From contig JAKALA010000039.1 of the NCBI GenBank assembly GCA_021813325.1, positions 1 to 37,580 on the forward strand: a stretch of DNA of 37,580 nt, in the 5' to 3' direction. The notes beneath the pieces are model-generated. The model made no database searches and had not been told where the DNA came from. It worked only from the letters and a program-made list of their open reading frames with translations. Numbering within the stretch: position 1 is the first letter of the stretch; each line of letters opens with the position of its first letter. The stretch comes from a bacterium. GTDB taxonomy: Bacteria > Verrucomicrobiota > Verrucomicrobiia > Limisphaerales > UBA11358. Below are positions 9,025 through 16,213 of the stretch, piece by piece. A program made the position numbers and the translations under genes.

Positions 9025-10415
9025 GTCTGCATCTGCCACCAGTGCTCGTCGTGGACGACGAGAAAAACATGCGGCGATCCCTGCAAACCATGCTGGGCGA
9101 CGAAGGCTACGCGGTGCGCACGGCCGAATCGGCTGAAGAAGCCTTGGGCTTGCTGGCGCAGGAAGACTTTTTCATGGTGGTCACGGATGCCCGTCTGGGC
9201 GGCATGAGCGGTTATGATTTTCTGGCCAAAATTCAGCCGCAATGGCCGGATTTGCCCTCGCTGATGATCACGGCCTATGCCACGCCCAAACTGGCCGTCG
9301 AAGCCATCAAGGCCGGCGCGATGGATTATCTGTCCAAACCGTTCGAACCCGAGGAGTTGTTTCATGCGGTGGCCCGCTGCGCCGAACGCTATCGTTTGCT
9401 GCGCGAAAATGCCGCGTTGCGCTCCCGGGCGAGCGAAGTTTTTACGCTCGAGCAAATCGTCGGGGAATCGCCCAAAATCCGCGAATTGCGCCAGCTCATT
9501 CGCACGGTGGCCGCCACCGATGCCCGGGTGTTGATCCTGGGCGAAAGCGGCACCGGCAAGGAGCTGGTGGCCGGCGCGTTGCACAGCTTGAGCGGCCGCC
9601 GCAACGAAGATTACGTTCGCATCAATTGCGCGGCCATTCCCGAGATGCTGCTGGAAAGCGAATTGTTCGGCCACGAAAAAGGCGCCTTTACCGGCGCGCT
9701 CCGGCAAAAGCCCGGGCGGGTGGAGGAGGCGGATGGCGGCACCATATTTCTGGATGAAATTGCCGACATGGGCAAGCCGTTGCAGGCCAAACTGCTGCGT
9801 TTTCTGGAGGACGGTTCCTTTACCCGGGTGGGCGGCACGGAGGAGTTGCGGGTCAACGTCCGGCTCGTGGCGGCCACGAATCGGGACATCGTTGAAGCCA
9901 TTGCCGCCGGCGAATTCCGTGAAGATTTGTTTCATCGGCTGAACGTGGTTCAGTTCAATCTGCCGCCGCTGCGCGAGCGGGGAGAGGATGTTTCCCTGCT
10001 GGCGGACCATTTTCTGAAAATCTTCCGGGCGGCCTTGAAGAAAAACATCAATGCGTTCGGCCCGGCGGCCCGGCTCAAACTGCTGGCGCATCGCTGGCCG
10101 GGCAACGTGCGCGAGCTGAGAAATGTGGTGGAACGGGCGTTGATTTTGGAAACGGGGCACGAAATTCAACCCGCCAGTTTGCCGGACTTTTCCTTTGAAC
10201 AGCGCCTGCAAAAGGGCGGCCCGCCGCAGTTGGCACCGGATGAATCGTTGGAAGCGGCGCTGGAACGCATGGAGCGGGAACTGATTCAAGCCGCTTTGGA
10301 ACAGCATAATTTCAGCCTGACACGCGCGGCCGGACAGCTTAAGCTGACCCGACATTCCCTGCGTTACCGGATGCAGCGGTTGAACATGAAAATGACCAAT
10401 GGAGTGACTGACTAA
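9021..10415 (+). CDS. sigma-54-dependent response regulator (NtrC family)
   Basis: A 464-residue activator. The receiver domain (1-120) has the acidic pair VDDEK, phospho-acceptor Asp56 in VTDARLGG and Lys in YLSKPF. The central AAA+ domain has Walker A GESGTGKE (174-181), the sigma-54-contacting GAFTGA loop (221-226), Walker B GGTIFLDEIADM and the arginine-rich VRLVAATNRD segment. A Fis-type HTH ends it (SLTRAAGQLKLTRHSLRYRMQRL). All three parts are intact, so it should activate RpoN-dependent promoters when phosphorylated, presumably by the overlapping kinase. I did not find a convincing -24/-12 promoter in the window, so its targets are unknown. Confidence 0.96.
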   Translation: MSLHLPPVLVVDDEKNMRRSLQTMLGDEGYAVRTAESAEEALGLLAQEDFFMVVTDARLGGMSGYDFLAKIQPQWPDLPSLMITAYATPKLAVEAIKAGAMDYLSKPFEPEELFHAVARCAERYRLLRENAALRSRASEVFTLEQIVGESPKIRELRQLIRTVAATDARVLILGESGTGKELVAGALHSLSGRRNEDYVRINCAAIPEMLLESELFGHEKGAFTGALRQKPGRVEEADGGTIFLDEIADMGKPLQAKLLRFLEDGSFTRVGGTEELRVNVRLVAATNRDIVEAIAAGEFREDLFHRLNVVQFNLPPLRERGEDVSLLADHFLKIFRAALKKNINAFGPAARLKLLAHRWPGNVRELRNVVERALILETGHEIQPASLPDFSFEQRLQKGGPPQLAPDESLEAALERMERELIQAALEQHNFSLTRAAGQLKLTRHSLRYRMQRLNMKMTNGVTD

Positions 10416-10663
10416 TGAATGTATTTGGGTTGCCAAACAATAGTGTCTCGAACGAATGGCTGATCTTTGTGGGTGTTTTGCTGGTCATTGGTCTGGCAGC
10501 CATCTTCTTCATTCTTTGGATTTTTGGCCCGCCGACGGGGGCGAAGAAAAAGCACCGCCGTCGCAAGAAACGTCATTACCATCGTAAAAGCTATCCGACC
10601 TTGGATCAAACAGGAGGTTTGCCGCCGCCGCGCAAACCCGGGGAACCACCTCGGGGAGTGTGA
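10415..10663 (+). CDS. small single-pass membrane protein with basic C-terminal tail
   Basis: An 82-residue protein that I do not recognise. A short N-terminus is followed by one strong TM (about 16-39, WLIFVGVLLVIGLAAIFFILWI). A very basic stretch comes next (KKKHRRRKKRHYHRK), then a Pro/Gly-rich end. The basic side suggests an N-out/C-in orientation. Its ATG overlaps the regulator stop (TAATG) and its stop overlaps the possible GTG start of the next gene. It is therefore embedded in the operon and very likely translated by coupling. A role linked to the two-component pair or to the prenyl synthase is possible but not shown. Confidence 0.7.
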   Translation: MNVFGLPNNSVSNEWLIFVGVLLVIGLAAIFFILWIFGPPTGAKKKHRRRKKRHYHRKSYPTLDQTGGLPPPRKPGEPPRGV

Positions 10664-11529
10664 GCATGCAGCACAGTCACGCGCTGACGCAGAAGAGCGC
10701 CTCCAATTTGGCGCTGGCGTTTATCCTGCTTCCACGCCCCAAACGCGATGCCATGTCCGCGCTTTACGCCTTCTGCCGGGCGGTGGACGATGTGGCTGAT
10801 GAGGATTCTGTGCCGACGGAACAGCGCCGGCAACAGCTTGCCGAGTGGCGCACAGACATACTCCGGGCTTGTAACGATGAAAATCCCGAATTCGTTCTGA
10901 ATCAGGAATTCCGTCCCATCATCGCCCGTTTCAGACTGCCGTTCGCGCTCTTCGATGAACTGATCAAAGGCTGCGAAATGGATTTGGACACGCTGCGCTA
11001 CGAGAGTTACGAGGCCTTGGAACTTTACTGCTATCGTGTGGCCTCGGTGGTGGGGCTGTTGAGCATCGAAATTTTTGGTTATCAAAATCCCGCCTGTCGC
11101 GATTATGCCGTCCATTTGGGCCAGGCATTGCAACTGACGAACATCTTGCGCGATGTGAAAAATGACGCGGAGCGGGGGCGGATTTATTTGCCGCAAAGCG
11201 AGCTGAAGAAATTTGGCGTCAGTGAAGCGGAGATTTTAACCGGCCAATATTCCGAACGCTACTTTGCCCTGGCCGGCAGCGTGGCGGGTCGGGCAAAGCG
11301 TTTTTACCATTTGGCGGCGAAAACCTTGCCGCCAGCGGACAAACCGGCCATGGTGGCGGCGGAATTGATGGGATCGGTCTATTGGCAGTTGCTCCAAAAA
11401 CTGGAGCGGGAGAAGTTCAACGTCTTTGGCCCGCAGCCGATCAGGTTGAGCAAGCCGCATAAACTGGCCCTGATCGCGAAATCCTGGTTGCGGCATTTGG
11501 TCGGCTCAACCAAACCGAATTACGGTTGA
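10660..11529 (+). CDS. hpnD: squalene/phytoene synthase family protein (HpnD-like presqualene diphosphate synthase)
   Basis: A 289-residue all-alpha prenyl synthase that joins two farnesyl (or geranylgeranyl) diphosphates head to head. The first aspartate-rich motif is FCRAVDDVADE. The second lies in QLTNILRDVKNDAERGRIYLP. Both have their metal-binding acids. The RPKRDAMSALYAF opening and short length fit the HpnD/CrtB group. The HpnD assignment over phytoene synthase is by overall resemblance and is not certain. The start may be the GTG at 10660, overlapping the upstream stop, or the ATG at 10666. It is the last gene of the kinase-regulator operon and converges on a phosphorylase-family gene with a 10-bp overlap. 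Other hopanoid genes are not in view. Confidence 0.85.
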   Translation: MSMQHSHALTQKSASNLALAFILLPRPKRDAMSALYAFCRAVDDVADEDSVPTEQRRQQLAEWRTDILRACNDENPEFVLNQEFRPIIARFRLPFALFDELIKGCEMDLDTLRYESYEALELYCYRVASVVGLLSIEIFGYQNPACRDYAVHLGQALQLTNILRDVKNDAERGRIYLPQSELKKFGVSEAEILTGQYSERYFALAGSVAGRAKRFYHLAAKTLPPADKPAMVAAELMGSVYWQLLQKLEREKFNVFGPQPIRLSKPHKLALIAKSWLRHLVGSTKPNYG

Positions 11530-12224
11530 GCCGCAAGCACGTTGTTCAAGACCGCCGCAAGTTGTCCTGCAGCAAACCGGGTTTTCTTTTGAAGCGCCAT
11601 CAACGCCCCGATTTTACAAGGCGATTTGGCGATTGCCCAAGCCAGTTTGCCGAATTCCAGACGCTTGTCCGGCTTGGAGAGCGCATTGAAATCCAGCGGC
11701 AAATCCTCGTGCGCCGTATCGGAAATGACCCGGACGGTGACACACGGAATGTTCCTTTCAGCACAGACCGCGTGAATGGCGGCTGATTCCATCTCCACCG
11801 CGTCCGCTCCGGTAAGTTTCCGCAGCGCTTTCTTTTCGGCAACCGTGGTGGCGATGCGATCCGCGCAGAAAAATTTCGCCGGTTTCGCGCCGGCGGCGAG
11901 CAATTTCTCGTGGGAGACGACGTGCGGAGTCTCTCTATTCACCTTATCTTGAGTCTCGGCACCTCGACTCTTACCAGAAAAAATTTCCGCATCAAAGACG
12001 ACGTCGCCAATCTTCAAATCCGGATTCAAGCCGCCGGCAAAACCGCACGTCAGCACCAGTTCCGGCGGCACGCCGCCGCCGCTCAAAAAACCGCGGATGG
12101 ATTTCTCCGCATTTTCACGCCCGATGCCGACAATGAGGGTGATGCCCCCCGGATGCCGGACGGCCACTTTGCGGAACGGCGCGGCTTCTTCTTTCAGCGC
12201 GAAACAGACCAGCGTGGAGATCAT
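11520..12224 (-). CDS. nucleoside phosphorylase-family protein (MTA/SAH nucleosidase or HpnG-like)
   Basis: A 234-residue PNP_UDP_1-type enzyme. Visible marks are MISTLVCFALKEEAAPF at the start, the glycine-rich IVGIGRENA segment, LVLTCGFAGGLNPDLKIGDVV in the phosphate/ribose region, and the purine/ribose motif DAVEMESAAIHAVC followed by VTVRVISDTA with the catalytic Asp. Family members cleave N-glycosidic bonds of MTA/SAH or act as 'hopanoid-associated phosphorylase' HpnG. Being tail-to-tail with an HpnD-like gene favours the second option, but sequence alone does not decide it. Only 10 bases overlap the convergent gene, with no terminator between them. Confidence 0.85.
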   Translation of the reverse strand: MISTLVCFALKEEAAPFRKVAVRHPGGITLIVGIGRENAEKSIRGFLSGGGVPPELVLTCGFAGGLNPDLKIGDVVFDAEIFSGKSRGAETQDKVNRETPHVVSHEKLLAAGAKPAKFFCADRIATTVAEKKALRKLTGADAVEMESAAIHAVCAERNIPCVTVRVISDTAHEDLPLDFNALSKPDKRLEFGKLAWAIAKSPCKIGALMALQKKTRFAAGQLAAVLNNVLAAQP

Positions 12225-12253
12225 TGGAATACGAGACGCGATCTGTGAGCGGT

Positions 12254-12733
12254 TTAGACCTTCATTTTCGCCACGATTCGGGCATAGGCCGCGGTCTTGG
12301 CGAAGCGTTCAAACTTGTTGAGAATCCAGTCGCGGTCAGTGGTTTTGAACTCGCGCGAGAGCGCGGCCAGCACAAAGGCGCCTTCGTGCTCAAACTGCTT
12401 TTCCGACCAGCTGATGCCGCCTTTGAAACGACATTCCGGCCATTTGGCGATCCACTTGGGACATTCATAAACATTGCCGTTCTGTTTCCTGACGATGCCA
12501 GGCGACCAATGAATGCCGACCATGCCGGATTGATTGCGGCGGGTCATCACATCCCGCGAATAAGTCCGGGGAGGTAGTTTTGCCAATATTTTGCCGAGCC
12601 ACTGACGGGCCGCTCGCATTGCCTTTTTCCAGGAGCCATATTCCCTGAGCGAAAAATCCCGCCGATGCATTTTCTTTTGTCTGACCACCCGGGCCATCAC
12701 GCATTTACCGGTGATATTTTTGGTGAGATACAT
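12254..12733 (-). CDS. AP2/ERF-like domain protein
   Basis: A 159-residue basic protein. The centre (about 65-125) has the layout of an AP2 DNA-binding domain: NQSGMVGIHWSPG, then two more strands around a Trp-containing WIAKWPECRF, and a helix EHEGAFVLAALSRE. The N-terminus is rich in Arg/Lys. Bacterial AP2-like proteins are often linked to HNH nucleases or mobile DNA, but neither is adjacent here. A DEDDy exonuclease gene lies upstream on the same strand, 18 bases away, so the two may be cotranscribed. Function is unknown. The AP2 call is by pattern and is moderate. Confidence 0.6.
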   Translation of the reverse strand: MYLTKNITGKCVMARVVRQKKMHRRDFSLREYGSWKKAMRAARQWLGKILAKLPPRTYSRDVMTRRNQSGMVGIHWSPGIVRKQNGNVYECPKWIAKWPECRFKGGISWSEKQFEHEGAFVLAALSREFKTTDRDWILNKFERFAKTAAYARIVAKMKV

Positions 12734-12751
12734 GGTGTTTTTCTTTTGGTG

Positions 12752-13471
12752 TTATTTGATTCCTGCCAGGCGCTCCTTCCAAATTTTGTAAAGTTCCACG
12801 GTGGCGCGAACGTCGCGCAAGCAATATTCGGCGATTTCGCGGAAACGTCCGGCGGCCATCATGTCTTTCACGTCCATGCCGGTCACGCCATGACTTTTGG
12901 GCGATTCAATGCCAAAGGCTTTGCAGTAAAAATCCAGATTGAATCGGCGCGCGGCGCCGTCGCGTCCGCTTACGCTGTAAAACGTGAGCTGTTCGGCCAG
13001 GTCGCAATGCGGTTCGGTGGCGTAGCGGTAGCCCAGCCAGTGCTTCCTGGTGATGGGCACGTTGAGCAACGCCGAGCGCAGATAAATGAACGGCACGTCG
13101 AAGCCGCGGCCGTTGAAGGTGACGACATTGTCGTAATGCTTGGCGACATCCCAGAACGCGGTGAGCAGTTCGGTTTCATCGGCGCAGGGAACAAATTCCA
13201 CGGGGCCGGCTTCACCGGTGTCATCTTCGTAGTCTTCCGCCAGGTAAATGGACTGACCGCGCAGTGACTCGGCGTTGAGCATGGCAATGCAAACCACCTG
13301 CGAGGTGAATGGCCACAGGCTCATGAACCGGGTGATTTCCTCGCGTTTGGCTTCCTTGGCGCTGGCGTCTTCGATTTTTTCGGTTTCGCGGAAAAGATAT
13401 TCCTGCTGCGCTTCGTCGAATTGTTCGAGCGGCAGCGCGGAGGTTTCAATGTCGAAAACGAGTGTGGCCAT
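12752..13471 (-). CDS. DEDDy-type 3'-5' exonuclease (PolB exonuclease-like)
   Basis: A 239-residue stand-alone exonuclease of the RNase H-like DEDD superfamily. Motif I is FDIET (Asp7, Glu9). Motif II is VVTFNGRGFDVPFIYLRS. Motif III is YCLRDV, with Tyr four residues before Asp, as in the DEDDy subgroup (predicted 3'-5' exonuclease, PolB-exo2 type). There is no polymerase domain. Likely a DNA repair or proofreading helper. It lies directly downstream of the serpin gene (3 bases apart) and upstream of the AP2-like gene, all on the minus strand. Confidence 0.88.
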   Translation of the reverse strand: MATLVFDIETSALPLEQFDEAQQEYLFRETEKIEDASAKEAKREEITRFMSLWPFTSQVVCIAMLNAESLRGQSIYLAEDYEDDTGEAGPVEFVPCADETELLTAFWDVAKHYDNVVTFNGRGFDVPFIYLRSALLNVPITRKHWLGYRYATEPHCDLAEQLTFYSVSGRDGAARRFNLDFYCKAFGIESPKSHGVTGMDVKDMMAAGRFREIAEYCLRDVRATVELYKIWKERLAGIK

Positions 13472-13474
13472 AAA

Positions 13475-15125
13475 TTATTTAGTCGGGTCGATGATCCGCC
13501 CGAGAAACAAGATACTGCCGCTGCCATGGTCGCGAATCAAAAAAATAAACGGGTGATCTACAAAAAATTCGCCTGTCTTGGCTGAGGCTTGCATGGCGCT
13601 AATAGTTACGGCGGCGGCTTCGGTGCCGCTTTCGTCCACTTTGACAACGGCCTGATGCAGCACGGCATCAAGATAGAGATTGCGGGCTCCATCCATGCCG
13701 GAGAAATCTGCGTTGGTTGAAAACGCCGAATGGATGCCGAGTGATTTCAGTGCCTCGACGAGGTTCAAGCTGGTTTTAGTTGAAAAGCGGGGCAATCGAA
13801 CGGAGAAGGTTTGTGGAGTTTGCGCATCCAATTGTTCCAGCCAGCTGCGCAGGTGATCCGGGGTGAGATGGTTTTCCAATTCTGTCAGGTCATGGGGATG
13901 TCCGTCCGGCAACAGTTCAAACGGCAGCGGCAACAGGATAACCATGGACAAATCCTGCCCGACATATGGCAGCTCCAGCATTTCAAGTGAATCGTCCTGA
14001 GTCCTGCCATGCTTGAAACGGGCGCTTTGCCGCATCATGGGCACGGTCACGATTACATTGGTGGCAACGTGAAATTCGGCTGGCTTGGTGTTCGCGGTTT
14101 TGAATGGATGCAGCCATTTGCCGTTAAAATAAATCGCGCTGCACAGCGCAAGCGTCGGGTTGCCGGTTAACAGGTCCGGCGAAATCACGTTGGAAATCTT
14201 GTGTGCTGTATGAGCATCGATCCAGCGGCTGATTTCCGCGACGGCGGCCGTGCGGTTCCTGAAATCGATGCTTTTGGCCTCAGCCCCGAAACCATCGCGG
14301 ATGGCTTCAATAAATTCCGGCGTGAGCGGATCGTTCTGCTGAACCCAAAGCGAATTGGCGTTTTTCAATGTGATGCGGTTCCAGCGATTCAAGGCATGCA
14401 GTCGTTGCTGCAAAATTTTGAAGGCCGCTTGCGTTCTCACCGGTGGCAGGCGGAGGTGCAGCGCGTTGGCCATTTCCGATTCGGTCTGGCCACGCGCGCC
14501 GAGACGGGGCATCGCCAGCTCCGTCGAGATGCTGGAGGGTGAAAAAAAACAAGTTTCCCGGCTGGGTCTTGAGCTGTTGATACAAATCTGCGGCGAAAGT
14601 GTTGTTGGCTTTCACGGTGGCGGCGACATCCGGTGGCGGTGCAAAGGGACGTGGTTTTTCCGCGATCACCGACATGATGCCGCCGGTCAGCAAGGCGGCT
14701 GCGAAAACAATGATCGCCGCGTAAGCAAATATTTTGTTCGCCCGGCTGAGTCTCGAAAGCGCTTTGCCGGCCATTTGGCTGAGGCAATAAATCAATATTC
14801 CCCAGACTGCGGCCATGAACCCGAAGGCAGGAACCAGGAATAAAAAAGTGGCGAAAGGCGTGTCAGGCCGAATGGATTCCGCCAAGGCCAACAACGGATA
14901 GTGAGTCCAGACCACAAGGTTGTGCAATTGCATGGCCAGATTGCTCTCCGGAAGCATCCAAACTCCGCTGATCAATAGAACTTCAAACAGAGCCCCCAAC
15001 AGCCAAAATTTGCGAAGCGAGTGGGCGGGTTTTTCAATTTTGCGCGGTCCCGGCGACGCCGCACATTTCCAACAGGAGTCAAATTGATCCTCAATTGGTT
15101 CGCCGCATTTTGGGCAGTTCCACAT
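13475..15125 (-). pseudogene. zinc-ribbon, three-TM, membrane-anchored serpin, frameshifted in an A8 tract
   Basis: Two frames make one protein. From the ATG at 15125, a zinc ribbon (C4-x2-C7, C18-x2-C21) is followed by TM segments at about 40-58, 92-115 and 132-155. The serpin opening is NTFAADLYQQLKTQPGNLFF. There the frame is lost at eight A's (14542-14549, plus strand). With seven A's the reading continues FSPSSISTELAMPRLGARG, the textbook serpin segment. The rest of the serpin follows in the frame ending at 13475, giving 549 residues. The hinge ESGTEAAAVT and the DHPFIFLI end are intact. The reactive loop length equals that of alpha-1-antitrypsin by my count, placing Ser-Ala at P1-P1'. 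Three TMs and an inside zinc ribbon would put the serpin outside the membrane. This could be a sequencing error, a recent mutation, or slippage-dependent expression. It is otherwise undecayed. Confidence 0.85.
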
Positions 15126-15448
15126 GGCTAGGGAAAAGCAGCTAAAGCAAACCTGCTGAAATGACAATGCATTTTCGCCGGCAAGAGCGGAAATTTGGCG
15201 GCGCGACGGACGCCTGGCTCTTGGATTGCCCACTTAAAACGGAATCGGACGCCACCGGATGCTTCCAGCGGCTTGACCAGCAATCGCTTGAAAAGACCAT
15301 TCCCCCAAAGGGAATCCCGTGCAAGATGATCGGGAAATGTGTGGACCGAGGGTGGTTCATAAGCCGGGTTAGGCCCCGATTTGAAAGCGCTCTCAACTTC
15401 GATGGTTTTGGTGTTTAACTGCCCGGCAGCATCAGTTATGGTTTTGCA
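15126..15448. other. divergent intergenic region, serpin / ferredoxin genes
   Basis: 323 bases between divergent starts. Short frames on both strands show no recognisable protein. The right part holds a LacI-type operator candidate, annotated separately. No clear -35/-10 pair could be assigned for either gene. Confidence 0.5.
15382..15395. promoter_or_regulatory. LacI-family/cre-type operator candidate
   Basis: TGAAAGCGCTCTCA is a near-palindrome around CGCG-like centre AGCGCT. It fits every defined position of the cre-type consensus TGWAANCGNTNWCA used by LacI-family regulators such as CcpA. It lies 53 bases upstream of the ATG of the ferredoxin-like gene. No LacI-family gene is in the window, so the regulator is unknown and a chance match is possible. 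Confidence 0.4.
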
Positions 15449-15712
15449 ATGTGCCCGTCACAGACAGTTTATCTTTGCATGGGGTCAGCCTGCCACCAGC
15501 GGCGCGGCTATGCCCTGCTGCCCGGATTGGAGGCGTTGATCCGGCGCCACGGACTGGATGAGCGGCTGAAACTACAGGGCGCGTTCTGTTTGGATAATTG
15601 CCAGAACGGCTGCTCGCTCAAATTCAAGGACCGCATTTTCTCGGGCTTGAATGAACGCAACCTCACGGAAATTTTTGAGCGCGAGATCCTCCCGCTCTGC
15701 CAGTCGCTTTGA
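15449..15712 (+). CDS. thioredoxin-like [2Fe-2S] ferredoxin (NuoE C-terminal type)
   Basis: An 87-residue stand-alone version of the [2Fe-2S] domain of NuoE/HydA-type 24-kDa subunits. The cluster ligands are plain: C10-x4-C15 (LCMGSACH) and C47-x3-C51 (CLDNC), with an extra Cys55. Length and strand order fit the thioredoxin-like ferredoxin fold. It starts at the ATG at 15449 and is followed, 1 base after its stop, by the PAS-protein ATG. With the PAS and SpoIIE genes it forms a three-gene unit. Likely a redox carrier or redox sensor feeding that unit. Confidence 0.88.
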   Translation: MCPSQTVYLCMGSACHQRRGYALLPGLEALIRRHGLDERLKLQGAFCLDNCQNGCSLKFKDRIFSGLNERNLTEIFEREILPLCQSL

Positions 15713-15713
15713 C

Positions 15714-16211
15714 ATGGAAAACCCCACCACGCTTTGGAAACAACTGTGGGATCACGATCCCAACGGTCTGCTCGTGTTGGACGAGCAGTTGCAGATCATC
15801 ATTGTCAATCCCGCACTGTGCCGGATGTGGCGGACAACGTCCGCCGCGCTGATTGGCCAACCGGGGGCGGCGGTGTTGGGTGAAGTGGCGGAATTCCGGC
15901 AGGCGCTGGCCACCGGCCGCATGGTCATGGGCCGGGAACGGGAATTTCCCGACCTCGATTTGTTTGTGCGCACGCTGATTTTTCCCATCCCAGATGAAAA
16001 GATCGTCGCCGGCATCTTTGTGGATTTGACCACGGAATGGAAACAGGAACGGGAATTGAACCGGCTCAAACAGGAGGCCGTCCAGGAGGTCCGCCAGGTC
16101 GTGGACCATCAAATGCGCGTCGCCCAGGAGATCGCCGGGTTGCTCGGTGAAACCACCGCCGAAACCAAAGTCAGCCTGCTGCGGCTGCTGGCCATGCTGG
16201 AAAAAGGTTGA
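15714..16211 (+). CDS. PAS domain protein, hydrogenase-sensor-tail type
   Basis: A 165-residue soluble protein from the ATG at 15714. Residues about 8-110 form one PAS domain (DPNGLLVLDEQLQIIIVNPA, then VRTLIFPIPDEKIVAGIFVDLT). A helical tail follows with VDHQMRVAQEIAGLLGETTA and ETKVSLLRLLAMLEKG. I recall this tail from the C-terminal PAS part of Clostridial sensory [FeFe]-hydrogenase proteins, encoded beside SpoIIE-type phosphatases. Here the hydrogenase and 4Fe-4S domains are missing and the PAS part stands alone. Its stop overlaps the possible TTG start of the phosphatase gene. A signal-input role for that phosphatase is inferred from the coupling. Confidence 0.82.
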   Translation: MENPTTLWKQLWDHDPNGLLVLDEQLQIIIVNPALCRMWRTTSAALIGQPGAAVLGEVAEFRQALATGRMVMGREREFPDLDLFVRTLIFPIPDEKIVAGIFVDLTTEWKQERELNRLKQEAVQEVRQVVDHQMRVAQEIAGLLGETTAETKVSLLRLLAMLEKG

Positions 16212-16213
16212 GT

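Noticed and set aside
8784-10436. 550-codon minus-strand frame opposite the sigma-54 regulator
   Set aside because: Shadow of an obvious gene with NtrC motifs; no protein signature of its own, as is common opposite GC-rich coding DNA.
15142-15418. Short frames on both strands in the serpin/ferredoxin gap
   Set aside because: No family features, unusual composition, and they overlap one another antisense.
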